The notes beneath the pieces were generated by a model that was given only the letters and a program-made list of their open reading frames with translations, did not search any database and was not told the DNA's origin. Position numbers and translations under genes: made by a program. From positions 62,001 through 126,000 of the forward strand of contig NZ_SCKT01000010.1 of the NCBI RefSeq assembly GCF_014155765.1: a stretch of DNA of 64,000 nucleotides. The letters are read 5' to 3'. Below, piece by piece: positions 17,022-25,759 of this stretch (the first letter of the stretch is position 1; every line of letters begins with the position of its first letter). The DNA comes from Pantoea dispersa. Its GTDB lineage: Bacteria; Pseudomonadota; Gammaproteobacteria; Enterobacterales; Enterobacteriaceae.

Positions 17022-18152
17022 TCATACCGGTCGTTCGTAGTGCTCAATCACCGCCAGTGCCAGGCCGTTGGCCGGATCGATGCGCTGCGGCAGAAAGTGC
17101 AGCGCGGTATGGGCAAAGGTAAACGCCAGCGTGCCGGCCTGTGCCGCCTGCTGTACTGCCTGCACAAACGCCGGTTGCGCATTCCACGGGCCGTCAATGA
17201 TGATGCTGGCCGGATTGACCAGTTGCATCACCTGGCTCAGCGCATGGCCGAGATAGCGGCCGGTCTGCGCCATCAGCTCATACACGATCTCCGGCTCGCT
17301 GTCGCCGGACTGCCAGCGTAAGCCGGGCTTGCGCCGGGCCAGCTGCTGCTGGATCGCCGGCAGGCTGACCAGCGTTTCCAGACAGCCCTGCCGCCCGCAG
17401 CTGCAGCGCGCGCCGTTGGGCTGCACGCTCAGATGACCAATCTCACCGGCGGTCCAGCTGCTGCCGCTGAACACCTCGCCGCGCTCCACCAGCGCGCCGC
17501 CCACGCCGTCGGCGATGCGCAGATAGAAATGACTTTGCGCTTTATTGAGCTCCAGCTGCTGCACCGCCAGCAGCGCGGCCGCTTTGACGTTATTCATGAT
17601 GCGCAGCGGCAGCTCAACGCCGCGCCGCAGCGGCGTCAGCACATCGACATCCTGCCAGCCGAGCGGCGCAGAAAAGTGCACCCGTCCGCGCTGAGAATCA
17701 ATGATGCCGGGAAAACCGATGGCCACGCCCAGCAGCGCCGGATGCGCCGCGCGCAGCGTCTGACACACTTCCGTCAGCTCGTGCAGCAGCCCGTCGGCAT
17801 CGGCCGTTTCGGTGCGCCAGGTTTGCTCGGCCACCACGCGCGAAAAGTAGTCGCACACGCGCCAGTGAATCGCCTGGCGCTCGACCATGATGCCCGCGCT
17901 TTTCAGCTGACCCGCGCGCAGTTCGATCTCAATTTTGGGCCGGCCGGCCGCCGCCACGCTGACCGGGCCAAGCTCGTGAATCAGCCCCTGCGCCAGCAGG
18001 TCATCGATAATCAGGGAAACGGTGTTTTTGCTCAGGTCGAGCGCCAGCGCCAGATCCTGGCGGGAAGTGATGCGGGTGGTACGCAGTTGCGTCATCACCC
18101 GCTTGAGGTTGTTCAGTCGAAGTACCGCTGGTCCTTTCCCGGCTGCTTTCAT
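17022..18152 (-). CDS. ROK-family transcriptional regulator (Mlc/NagC/XylR-like)
   Basis: 376-aa ROK regulator. An N-terminal winged helix (SRQDLALALDLSKNTVSLII) is followed by the sugar-kinase-like ROK domain with GVAIGFPGI, GEIGH and the zinc-binding CSCGRQGCLET cluster. Such proteins sense a free sugar or the phosphorylation state of a PTS. The ATG at 18152, behind GGTGAGG, is chosen over a TTG at 18170. No sugar operon is next to it, so target and ligand are unknown. Confidence 0.87.
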   Translation of the reverse strand: MKAAGKGPAVLRLNNLKRVMTQLRTTRITSRQDLALALDLSKNTVSLIIDDLLAQGLIHELGPVSVAAAGRPKIEIELRAGQLKSAGIMVERQAIHWRVCDYFSRVVAEQTWRTETADADGLLHELTEVCQTLRAAHPALLGVAIGFPGIIDSQRGRVHFSAPLGWQDVDVLTPLRRGVELPLRIMNNVKAAALLAVQQLELNKAQSHFYLRIADGVGGALVERGEVFSGSSWTAGEIGHLSVQPNGARCSCGRQGCLETLVSLPAIQQQLARRKPGLRWQSGDSEPEIVYELMAQTGRYLGHALSQVMQLVNPASIIIDGPWNAQPAFVQAVQQAAQAGTLAFTFAHTALHFLPQRIDPANGLALAVIEHYERPV

Positions 18153-18251
18153 CGCACCCTCACCTGACAAAGAGTAATAGGTGTAAGTTTAGCAGCCCGC
18201 ACCGGCGGTTAATCGCCGGTAAAACCGGGTTTTTAGCGCTTCTGCCGCGTA

Positions 18252-18992
18252 TCAGTACTCGTCGCCGCGCACGCGGCTGCGGTAACTTTCCCAGTCAAAA
18301 CGCACCCACAGGCTATTACCGAGGCGCATGCGATCCATCACCCGTTCGCCAAGCAGCGTATTCATGCCGGCCGGATCGAGGTTGGAGAGCATGCCGGTCG
18401 GCCGCTTTGACGACGAACGGCGATCAACAATCTGATTGATGATCACTTTCTCGTAGCGCGATTCGCTCTGCATGCCGATCTCATCGATCACCAGCAGATC
18501 GACATGGCTGAGATCCTGCAGCAGCCGCTCTTCGGTCAGGTCGCTGCCGCCGCTGAAGGTGCCTTTCATGCTCGACATCAGATCGGCCACCGTAACAATC
18601 AACACGCTTTTACCGCGCAGAATCAGATCGTTACCAATCGCCGCCGCCAGATGGTTTTTGCCGGTGCCGGGACGACCAGAAAACACGAAGCTGGCGATGC
18701 TGTTCTCAAAGCCGGCGGCGTATTCACGCGCCAGACTGAGCGCCTTGCGCTGGCCGTCATTTTCGACGCGGTAGTTGTCGAACGAGCAGTTCATGTGCAA
18801 CTCACGGATGCCGGAGCGGCCCATGATGCGCTGCATCTTCATGGCGCGGTTTTCGCGCACAATCGCTTCTGAGCGCAGCCGGCCCTGCTCCTGATTCCAC
18901 GCCAGCAGCTCGGCGCCGTTTTTAAACTTTGGCTGCACATCCGCGGGCATAATTTTTTTCAGGCGACTGAAAAGATCGTTCGGCGTTTTCAT
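18252..18992 (-). CDS. dnaC: DnaC, replicative helicase loader
   Basis: 246-aa AAA+ ATPase that binds DnaB and loads it on single-stranded DNA at oriC and at restarted forks. The N-terminal 50 residues form the DnaB-binding part; Walker A is SGRPGTGKNHL and Walker B DLLVIDEIG, with an arginine-finger region near ERVMDRMRLG. Length and sequence match E. coli DnaC (245 aa). Its start overlaps the stop of dnaT by one base (TAATG), so the two are cotranslated. Confidence 0.97.
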   Translation of the reverse strand: MKTPNDLFSRLKKIMPADVQPKFKNGAELLAWNQEQGRLRSEAIVRENRAMKMQRIMGRSGIRELHMNCSFDNYRVENDGQRKALSLAREYAAGFENSIASFVFSGRPGTGKNHLAAAIGNDLILRGKSVLIVTVADLMSSMKGTFSGGSDLTEERLLQDLSHVDLLVIDEIGMQSESRYEKVIINQIVDRRSSSKRPTGMLSNLDPAGMNTLLGERVMDRMRLGNSLWVRFDWESYRSRVRGDEY

Positions 18993-19528
18993 TACTCACC
19001 TCGGAATCCATCGGGAATATCATAATCAGTATTGCTGATCTGGGTGATATCGCGCTTTGGCTGACCGCCGTTGGCGGCGCGGTTCATCTGCACGCTGCGC
19101 GCCAGTTTCTGCTGCCACTGTACATGGTGAAACAGCCGGCCTTCCGCCTGCCAGTAGGCGACGAAAGCCGCCAGCTCTGCGGCGGTCACCGGCTCGCTCA
19201 GCGCCACGCCCCAGATCGCCGCCTGGCGCTGGAAGTCGCTGTCCGGCTGCCAGCCCGGATACATGGCAAACTTACCCACCGGCACGGCGATCGGCGCGGC
19301 GTCGCTGTGAAACAGGCTGTCGTCCAGCGTGACATCATTCGGCTGCTGCGCCGCTGCTTCCAGCGCCAGCAGGTGCGCAAGGCGCTGCGGCGTGATCGCG
19401 TAAAACGCCGGAACATTGTTGTGCAGCACCGCCAGCGTGCCGTTATCGGCCTGCTGCAGCGTGGTGAGGGGATCGTGGCAAAAGCCGTCCAGCCCCACCA
19501 GCGTTGAAGATAAGATTTTGACTGACAT
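18992..19528 (-). CDS. dnaT: DnaT, primosomal protein I
   Basis: 178-aa primosome component that, with PriA and PriB, helps DnaC load DnaB at stalled forks. It begins [16 protein letters not shown], and its C-terminal [17 protein letters not shown] single-strand-binding domain is conserved. Slightly longer at the C-terminus than typical sequences I recall. It is the first gene of the dnaT-dnaC operon; an AGGTTTC region precedes the ATG. Confidence 0.96.
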   Translation of the reverse strand: MSVKILSSTLVGLDGFCHDPLTTLQQADNGTLAVLHNNVPAFYAITPQRLAHLLALEAAAQQPNDVTLDDSLFHSDAAPIAVPVGKFAMYPGWQPDSDFQRQAAIWGVALSEPVTAAELAAFVAYWQAEGRLFHHVQWQQKLARSVQMNRAANGGQPKRDITQISNTDYDIPDGFRGE

Positions 19529-19629
19529 GAAGAAACCTGACGTTGACTTACCCGGTGCACCGGCGACCCGGTGCTAAGCGGTCAGTGTACCTGTTTTAGC
19601 ACCGGGGATCGCCATAAAACCGCGCGGAT

Positions 19630-20307
19630 TTAGCGCGAGGCGAAGTGCGGTTCAGCCGCCTCAATGCTGACCACGCGACGGCTGGCGTGGGCCGTTGCCA
19701 GCGCCGGGCGGGTTTGCCACAGATAGCGCAGCGATGCCACCAGACACAGGCTGTAGCCAAACAGCTCGCTGCCCTCTTCCGCCATGTTTTTCACCACGCG
19801 GTTATAGCCATCCAGCATCAGTTGCTGCCACAGCTCATGCATGCCAAACAGCCGCGAGAACACCAGCACCGCCAGCAGCCCGGCGGCCATCATTTGCCAG
19901 CTGCGATGCTGCAGCAGTGCCGCCAGGCCCGGCAGGATTTGCCGCGGCTGACGCAGCGCCATCGCCAGCGAGGCCGCGGTCGTTGCCAGCGCAAACCACA
20001 GCCATGCGCCGTGCTGCACCACGTCGAACAGAAAATCCATTTCACGAATCAGCATGCAGCTGAAGAAGCCACCGACCAGAATCAGCGCGCTGCGCTGCTG
20101 CGGTCGCTGCCAGGCGGCGAAGAAGAACAGTGCGGCAATGACCGCCAGCATCAGCTCCTGTGTCGCTTCGGTGAAAGAGGTTTCGTGCAGTGCATCGTTC
20201 ATCCAGTTGACGTCGATGTAGACCATCGCCATACAGAAGACCAGCACCAATCCACTGATGATAAAGGCCGCCAGTTCACGGCTAATAAGAATAATGTTTT
20301 CGCGCAT
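19630..20307 (-). CDS. Multi-pass inner-membrane protein of unknown function
   Basis: 225-aa protein with five or six hydrophobic helices (for example around residues 10-30, 45-65, 73-90, 100-118 and 137-155) and a soluble C-terminal tail. I do not recognise a family; the membrane segments carry few charged residues apart from an REMDFLFD stretch near 90. It lies between dnaT and an outer-membrane gene, all on the minus strand with gaps of about 80-100 bp. No signal peptide separate from the first helix is visible. Confidence 0.68.
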   Translation of the reverse strand: MRENIILISRELAAFIISGLVLVFCMAMVYIDVNWMNDALHETSFTEATQELMLAVIAALFFFAAWQRPQQRSALILVGGFFSCMLIREMDFLFDVVQHGAWLWFALATTAASLAMALRQPRQILPGLAALLQHRSWQMMAAGLLAVLVFSRLFGMHELWQQLMLDGYNRVVKNMAEEGSELFGYSLCLVASLRYLWQTRPALATAHASRRVVSIEAAEPHFASR

Positions 20308-20385
20308 TGTGATACCAAATCAGAAAATAATTAGCGCGCTTATTATATTTCCGCTGGCTGGCACCACTTCTCATTTCATGCCGCT

Positions 20386-21075
20386 TCAGAAGCTGGCGCT
20401 GACGCCGAGGTTGTAAATGAACTGTTCGCCGCTGCTGACCGCGCCGGTCTGGGCGAAGGAGGCGAACGCCGCCATGTTCTGGCCGAGCGGCAGACGGGCA
20501 CCGACGCTGACATCCATCCAGTTCGTTTCCCGATTCATCTCTTCCGGCCGATCGCGCGGCACGGCCGTGCCGTCGAAGCTGAGCTGATGGCTGTAACTCA
20601 CCTGCGCCCACGGCGATATCCAGCCAAAACTGGAATCCACGCGCCAGCCCAGTGAAGCGATGTGTTCGGCGTTGTTACGTTCGACCGGCGCGCAGGCGGC
20701 GCAGCTCAGGGTGGAATCATCGACGGCAAACTGCGCCACCGGACCGGTGCGCAGGCGGTCATTCATCGGCAGGTTCCAGCCTGCCGAGTAGCGGTTCACC
20801 AGCGGCGAGCTGCCGACGCTGGCCGTTTCGCTGTGCAGCGCCATGCCGCCGCCGGGCGGATTGAGCGCGGCATCAAGCAGATCGCTGTCGCGGTTTTCTG
20901 TCAACATCAGATGATTACTGGAAATTTTTTCGGCAAGTATCGCATTGTAATCCGGCGCGCTGCTCTCGCTGGCCTGATCCCAGGCGTGCGCCGGCAGGGC
21001 CGCCACCAGTAGCCACCCACCGCTAAAGGCCAGCGCAAGGAGACGCAGGCCGGTCCGCTGACTGTTCTGCCACAT
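20386..21075 (-). CDS. Small outer-membrane beta-barrel, autotransporter-barrel-like
   Basis: 229-aa exported protein: signal peptide of about 30 residues ending in AHA, then a region rich in alternating hydrophobic residues and a last strand ending in aromatic Phe (YNLGVSASF), the C-terminal signature for the BAM complex. Segments such as WISPWAQVSYSHQL and WMDVSVGARLPLG resemble the barrel of EstA/autotransporter domains, but there is no room for a passenger. The start at 21075 follows AGGAG; a frame from 21144 has no ribosome site. Two Cys in CAACAP may form a loop disulfide. Function unknown. Confidence 0.66.
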   Translation of the reverse strand: MWQNSQRTGLRLLALAFSGGWLLVAALPAHAWDQASESSAPDYNAILAEKISSNHLMLTENRDSDLLDAALNPPGGGMALHSETASVGSSPLVNRYSAGWNLPMNDRLRTGPVAQFAVDDSTLSCAACAPVERNNAEHIASLGWRVDSSFGWISPWAQVSYSHQLSFDGTAVPRDRPEEMNRETNWMDVSVGARLPLGQNMAAFASFAQTGAVSSGEQFIYNLGVSASF

Positions 21076-21262
21076 GAAAGACTCCTGACGAGCCGGAAGG
21101 GATCGGGTTGGCCTTAAAATTGATGATGATCCTGAAGCGTTCACCCGGTTGCAGCGCGAACGTCCATGACGTTATTATCGGCACCCATTGATTAACTATT
21201 AATCGATTCTTTCAAACGTCAAGCGACTGACCGCTTTTTCCTCATGCTTAGGGAGTGATGCA

Positions 21263-21823
21263 ATGCAGCGATGTGGCTGGGTAACACAGGATGCGCTTTA
21301 TCTGGCGTACCACGACACGGAATGGGGCGTGCCGCAGACCGATAAGCGCGCCTTATTTGAGATGCTGTGTCTGGAGGGGCAACAGGCTGGTCTGTCATGG
21401 ATCACCGTGCTGAAAAAGCGCGAGAACTACCGCCAGGCGTTTCATGATTTTGATCCGCAGGCGGTGGCGCTGATGGATGAGGCCGATCTGCTGCGCCTGC
21501 TGCAGAACAGCGGTTTGATCCGCCATCGCGGCAAGCTGGAAGCCATCATCAATAATGCCAAAGCGCTGCTGGCGCTGGAGGCCACCGGCGAAGACTTTTC
21601 CCGCTTTATCTGGTCATTTGTCGATAACCAGCCGATTTTGCACCGTTATGCGGATTATAAACTGGCGCCCACCACCTCCGAACCGGCCATTGCGCTGTCT
21701 AAAGCGCTTAAGAAGCGTGGTTTTAAATTCGTCGGGCCTACAACCTGCCACTCTTTTTTACAGGCCTGTGGGCTGATTAACGATCATCAAACCAGCTGTT
21801 TCTGCCATCCCGATAATCTTTAA
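21263..21823 (+). CDS. tag: Tag, DNA-3-methyladenine glycosylase I
   Basis: 186-aa base-excision repair enzyme removing 3-methyladenine constitutively. The family zinc-binding residues are present: N-terminal RCGW, and C-terminal CGLINDHQTSCFCH. The DTEWGVP and FVGPTTCHSFLQA motifs and length match E. coli Tag (187 aa). It starts after an AGGGAG site and is followed by yiaD; the E. coli neighbours yiaC and bisC are missing between them. Confidence 0.97.
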   Translation: MQRCGWVTQDALYLAYHDTEWGVPQTDKRALFEMLCLEGQQAGLSWITVLKKRENYRQAFHDFDPQAVALMDEADLLRLLQNSGLIRHRGKLEAIINNAKALLALEATGEDFSRFIWSFVDNQPILHRYADYKLAPTTSEPAIALSKALKKRGFKFVGPTTCHSFLQACGLINDHQTSCFCHPDNL

Positions 21824-21932
21824 GGCAAAAGTTTACAAATTAAGACTGCGCCTCACGAATTTCCCCATCATTGAACGGCATAATAGTGCCGTTTTGGGGC
21901 GTTTTCCCCGTTTCCGTATGAGGGACTTTTTC

Positions 21933-22595
21933 ATGAAAAAGCGTGTACTGGCGCTGGCCTTGTTAATGAGCGGCAGCGTGGCGCTGTCGGGTTGTACCAC
22001 CAATCCTTATACCGGCGAATCGCAGGCCGGGAAATCGGGCATCGGCGCGGGTCTGGGCGCGGTGCTGGGCGCTGGCGTGGGCGTGCTCTCTTCGTCGAAG
22101 AAAGATCGCGGTAAAGGTGCGCTGATTGGCGCAGCGTCCGGTGCGGCACTGGGCGGCGGCGTCGGCTATTACATGGATGTGCAGGAAGCCAAACTGCGCG
22201 ACAAGATGCGCGGCACCGGCGTCAGCGTAACGCGTCAGGGCGATAACATCGTACTGAACATGCCGAACAACGTGACTTTTGACTCAAGCAGCGCCAACCT
22301 GAAACCGGCCGGCGCAAATACGCTGACCGGCGTGGCGATGGTGCTGAAAGAGTATCCGAAAACCGCCGTCAACGTGGTCGGCTTTACCGACAGCACCGGC
22401 ACGCGCGCGCTGAACATGCGCCTTTCGCAGCAGCGAGCAGAAAGCGTTGCCAGCGCGCTGATCGTGCAGGGCGTGGCGCAGAACCGCCTGCGCACCCAGG
22501 GCATGGGCCCGGATAACCCGGTCGCCAGCAACAGCACCGAAGCCGGTAAAGCACAAAACCGTCGCGTCGAAATTACCCTGAGTCCGCTGGGCTAA
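21933..22595 (+). CDS. yiaD: YiaD, OmpA-family lipoprotein
   Basis: 220-aa outer-membrane lipoprotein. Signal peptide with lipobox LSGC near residue 20, a glycine-rich hydrophobic hairpin segment (GIGAGLGAVLGAGVGVL, ALIGAASGAALGGGVGYY), and a C-terminal OmpA/peptidoglycan-binding domain (VVGFTDSTGTRALNMRLS, GPDNPVASNSTEAGKAQNRR). YiaD suppresses bamD defects in E. coli. Start ATG 21933 follows AGGGA; a longer frame from 21894 would bury the signal peptide. A terminator follows. Confidence 0.95.
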   Translation: MKKRVLALALLMSGSVALSGCTTNPYTGESQAGKSGIGAGLGAVLGAGVGVLSSSKKDRGKGALIGAASGAALGGGVGYYMDVQEAKLRDKMRGTGVSVTRQGDNIVLNMPNNVTFDSSSANLKPAGANTLTGVAMVLKEYPKTAVNVVGFTDSTGTRALNMRLSQQRAESVASALIVQGVAQNRLRTQGMGPDNPVASNSTEAGKAQNRRVEITLSPLG

Positions 22596-22602
22596 GGCAC
22601 AG

Positions 22603-22630
22603 GCCGGTCTGCCGCTGCAGGCCGGCTTTT
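22603..22630 (+). terminator. Terminator after yiaD
   Basis: Outer stem GCCGG/CCGGC and inner CTGC/GCAG separated by single mismatches, followed by CTTTT. Confidence 0.75.
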
Positions 22631-22722
22631 GACGCGTTTTTACGCGCTTATTGACGCGCAAAGCAGCAGATAACGCGTAAACGTCGCCGGACGATAGAGC
22701 CAGCGATGACTTTATGCTAGCG

Positions 22723-22739
22723 TGATCAAAATTTGATCA
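22723..22739. promoter_or_regulatory. Candidate LacI-type operator before the regulator gene
   Basis: TGATCA-AAATT-TGATCA, a 17-bp near-perfect palindrome, 14 bp before the start codon of the LacI-family gene. A -10-like TATGCT lies just upstream (22713-22718), so binding here would block its own transcription. Confidence 0.6.
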
Positions 22740-22752
22740 GTGGAAAGCCATC

Positions 22753-23757
22753 ATGTCACTCAAAGCTATCGCCTCCGCCCTTGGCCTCTCTGTGACCACC
22801 GTGAGCCGCGCGCTGAATGGGTTTGATGATGTCGCCGCTGCTACCCGCAAACGCATCGAAGAGGAAGCCGACCGGCGCGGTTATCGCCCGAATGCCGCCG
22901 CGCGCCGCCTTAAGACCGGCCGTGCCAATGCGGTCGGGCTGGTGTTTCCGGTCAGCAATGCCTCACTCAACGACAGCTACTACAGTGAAATGCTGCTGAC
23001 GCTCGATCAGCGTCTCGCCCTGCACGAGATCGATCTGCTGTTGCTCCCCGACAAACCGCAGGATCAGCAGCGCAATTTGCTGCGCATGCTGCGCAGCGGC
23101 GTGCTGGACGCGCTGATAGTCACCCATACCACGCCGCAGGATGTGCGATTGCAGCGCCTGCAGCAGAAGGGTTTTCGCTTTCTTACGCTGGGGCGCAGTC
23201 AGCTGCCGCAGCCTTACGCCTGGTTTGATTATGATAACCATGCCGGAACGCTACTGGCGGCGCAGCACTGCCAGCAGCAGGGCTATACGCGCATCGCTTA
23301 TCTCGGTGGTAACGAGCCCAGCACCTACATTCTTGACCGCCGGCAGGGGTTTATCGACGCGCTGCCCGCCACGCCCTGCGCGCAGCAGGCTGGCTGGATG
23401 GCCGCGCTGCCGCCCTCGCGCCGCGCGGGCTATCAGCAAACCCGTGCCTGGCTGGCGCACGTTATCCAGCCTGACGCCATCATCACCGACTGCAGCCCGC
23501 TCGGCGAAGGCGCAGCGATTGCCCTGCAGCAGGCCGGGCGTCTGAGCGGCGCGCAGGCAATTCCCCTGTACGTGTACGATGGTTTGCCGCATGACTCGAT
23601 TATCACGCAACCGGTCAACGCGATTCTGCAATCATCACAGCAGCGGATTGGCGAACGCGTCGCCGAAATGGTGCTGCAGCTGCTGGAGGGCGCGCCGCCC
23701 GCGCAGTTACAGACGCTGTGGCAGCCAATGCTGCGCCTCACTTCTGACGCACAGTGA
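22753..23757 (+). CDS. LacI-family transcriptional regulator, target unknown
   Basis: 334-aa regulator with the LacI HTH SLKAIASALGLSVTTVSRALNG at the extreme N-terminus and a hinge-linked effector domain (GLVFPVSNASLNDSYYSEML). It starts with GTG/ATG context at 22753 after GGAAAG. It has its own palindrome immediately upstream, indicating autoregulation. It lies 58 bp before a second LacI gene and may be part of the same divergence of sugar-acid control, but no structural gene carries the same palindrome in this window. Ligand unknown. Confidence 0.87.
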   Translation: MSLKAIASALGLSVTTVSRALNGFDDVAAATRKRIEEEADRRGYRPNAAARRLKTGRANAVGLVFPVSNASLNDSYYSEMLLTLDQRLALHEIDLLLLPDKPQDQQRNLLRMLRSGVLDALIVTHTTPQDVRLQRLQQKGFRFLTLGRSQLPQPYAWFDYDNHAGTLLAAQHCQQQGYTRIAYLGGNEPSTYILDRRQGFIDALPATPCAQQAGWMAALPPSRRAGYQQTRAWLAHVIQPDAIITDCSPLGEGAAIALQQAGRLSGAQAIPLYVYDGLPHDSIITQPVNAILQSSQQRIGERVAEMVLQLLEGAPPAQLQTLWQPMLRLTSDAQ

Positions 23758-23815
23758 TTGCGCGGGTGCCGCGCTGTGATAGTCTTCGCCTGATGCAATT
23801 AATCAGGTGTATGTG

Positions 23816-24841
23816 ATGAAAACCAGGCCGCCACGAGCCACAATCAGTGACGTTGCCCGCACGGCAAAAACCGGTAAAACCAGCGTTTCCCGCTATCTGA
23901 ATGGCGAAGTTCATCTGCTTTCGCCGGATCTGAAAGCCCGTGTCGAACAGGCGATTGCCGACCTCAACTACCGCCCCAGCCAGATGGCGCGCGGACTCAA
24001 ACGCGGCCGCACCCGGCTGATAGGCCTGATCATTGCCGATATCACTAATCCCTACTCAGTGGATGTGCTGAGCGGCATTGAAGCCGCCTGCCGCGCGCGC
24101 GGCTTCACGCTGCTGATGTGTAACACCAACAACGAAGTTGACCTCGAACAGCACTACCTGCAGCTGCTCAGCAGCTATCAGGTGGAAGGCATTGTGGTGA
24201 ATGCAGTCGGGATGCACGAAGAGGTGCTCAACCGTCTGCAGCAGTCAATGCTGCCAATGGTGCTGATTGACCGCAAAATTCCCGACTTCGCCTGCGACGT
24301 GGTCGGGCTCAACAACCCGGAGGCCGCCCGCATCGCCACCCGGCATCTGCTGGATAACGGCTACGAAGCGCTGCTGTTTCTCAGTGAACCGCTCGGCAGC
24401 GTCAATACCCGCCGCGAACGTCTCGCCGCCTTCTTTGATACCATCAGCGGCGCGCCACAGGTGGTGGCAGAGAATGCCGAAGTGGTGTTGCATCAGCCGG
24501 CGCAGCTGGAACAGGTGCTGCAGGCGTTTCATCAGCGCCATCCGGGCAAACGCTGCGCGGTGATGGCCGCCAACGGTGCGCTGACGCTACAGGTGGCGCG
24601 GGCGTTACAGCGCCTGACGCTGCGCTGGGGCGAGAGCATTGGCCTGCTGGGCTTTGACGAACTGGAGTGGGCGGCGCTGGCTGGCGTCGGTATCACCACG
24701 CTGAAGCAGCCCACCTGGCAGATCGGCTATGCCGCGCTGGAGCAGGTGATCGCGCGTATCGAAGGCAGCGAACAGCCGATTCGCGAGCAGGTTTTCTCCG
24801 GTGAACTGATTGTGCGCGGCTCCAGCCAGCCGCTGCGCTAA
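23816..24841 (+). CDS. LacI-family regulator, PtxS-like, of 2-ketogluconate genes
   Basis: 341-aa repressor. HTH is ATISDVARTAKTGKTSVSRYL, and the conserved linker continues NYRPSQMARGLKRGRTRLIG, close to PtxS of Pseudomonas and to LacI-type KdgR. It precedes kguE by 158 bp in the same direction, and a perfect palindrome in that gap has the PtxS-type layout. The effector is then expected to be 2-ketogluconate. The ATG at 23816 is taken; an upstream in-frame start at 23807 adds three residues. Confidence 0.85.
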   Translation: MKTRPPRATISDVARTAKTGKTSVSRYLNGEVHLLSPDLKARVEQAIADLNYRPSQMARGLKRGRTRLIGLIIADITNPYSVDVLSGIEAACRARGFTLLMCNTNNEVDLEQHYLQLLSSYQVEGIVVNAVGMHEEVLNRLQQSMLPMVLIDRKIPDFACDVVGLNNPEAARIATRHLLDNGYEALLFLSEPLGSVNTRRERLAAFFDTISGAPQVVAENAEVVLHQPAQLEQVLQAFHQRHPGKRCAVMAANGALTLQVARALQRLTLRWGESIGLLGFDELEWAALAGVGITTLKQPTWQIGYAALEQVIARIEGSEQPIREQVFSGELIVRGSSQPLR

Positions 24842-24903
24842 TCCCGCTTTTCACGGCTCACTTCGTGAGCAGGATCATAATTCCGCACTCTGCTACTTTC
24901 CTT

Positions 24904-24917
24904 TGGAACCGGTTCCA
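24904..24917. promoter_or_regulatory. Operator palindrome of the kgu operon
   Basis: TGGAACCGGTTCCA, a perfect 14-bp palindrome with the central CG of LacI-type sites, 83 bp before kguE. The published PtxS site TGAAACCGGTTTCA differs only by symmetric changes. Confidence 0.75.
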
Positions 24918-24999
24918 TTAAGCTTTTTACAGCACATTAACGTGCTGTCCGGCGCAAAACGGTGCGGCGGGCAGTACAGCGAGACAGGCTGGAGGAGAG

Positions 25000-25749
25000 A
25001 TGTCGAAAGCGGAAATTATTGTGGTCACGGCTGCCTACGGCGCGCACAAGGTGGCAGAACTGGGCGGCCAGGCAGCGCTGCTGCCGCTGATTAAAGCAGC
25101 CGGTGCCGATGGCGTCGAGATCCGCCGCGAGCTGTTCAGCGACGACGAATTGTGCCAGCTGCATACGCTCGGCGACGCGCTGCGTCAGCATCAGCTCAGC
25201 GTCAGCTATTCAGTGCCGGAAGCGCTGTGGCAGGCGGACGGTGCGCTCAATCCACGTCTGGCGCAGTTCCTGCAGGAAGCTGAGCTGCTGGGCGCTCAGC
25301 GCCTCAAGCTGGCATTGGGTCACTATGTCTCGCTGGCCGATCGCCAGCTAGTCGAGGTGCTGGCCGGCTCGCGCGTCACGCTGGTCATCGAAAACGATCA
25401 GACGCCGGACAGTAAGTTGACGCCGATGCTGCACTTCTTCCATCACGCCTGCGATGCCGCGCTGCCGCTGGATATGACCTTCGACATGGGCAACTGGCGC
25501 TGGACCGGCGAAGACGCCCTGCAGGCAGCGGCGCAGCTCAGTCGCTACGTGAGCTACATTCATGTTAAGGCGGCGGTGCCGCACGGTGACAGCTTCCGCG
25601 CCATTGCGCTGGATGACGCCGACGACAGCTGGCGCACGCTGCTGCAGGCGCTGCCGGCCGATGCACCGCGCGGTATTGAGTTCCCATTAGCCGGCGCAGA
25701 TTTACTGGCGGTGACCCGCCACTACGTCGATCTGCTGCGCGCGGTGTAA
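25000..25749 (+). CDS. kguE: KguE, sugar isomerase/epimerase-like protein of 2-ketogluconate operon
   Basis: 249-aa TIM-barrel protein of the AP-endonuclease-2/xylose-isomerase-like superfamily. Metal-ligand positions are visible in VIEND (about 128-132), FDMGN (about 162), YIHVK (about 187) and GIEFPL (about 227). KguE occurs with kguK, kguT and kguD in Pseudomonas; its exact reaction is not established as far as I know. It starts behind GGAGGAG and is followed after 10 bp by kguK, so it heads the operon. Confidence 0.85.
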   Translation: MSKAEIIVVTAAYGAHKVAELGGQAALLPLIKAAGADGVEIRRELFSDDELCQLHTLGDALRQHQLSVSYSVPEALWQADGALNPRLAQFLQEAELLGAQRLKLALGHYVSLADRQLVEVLAGSRVTLVIENDQTPDSKLTPMLHFFHHACDAALPLDMTFDMGNWRWTGEDALQAAAQLSRYVSYIHVKAAVPHGDSFRAIALDDADDSWRTLLQALPADAPRGIEFPLAGADLLAVTRHYVDLLRAV

Positions 25750-25759
25750 GGAGTTGAGC

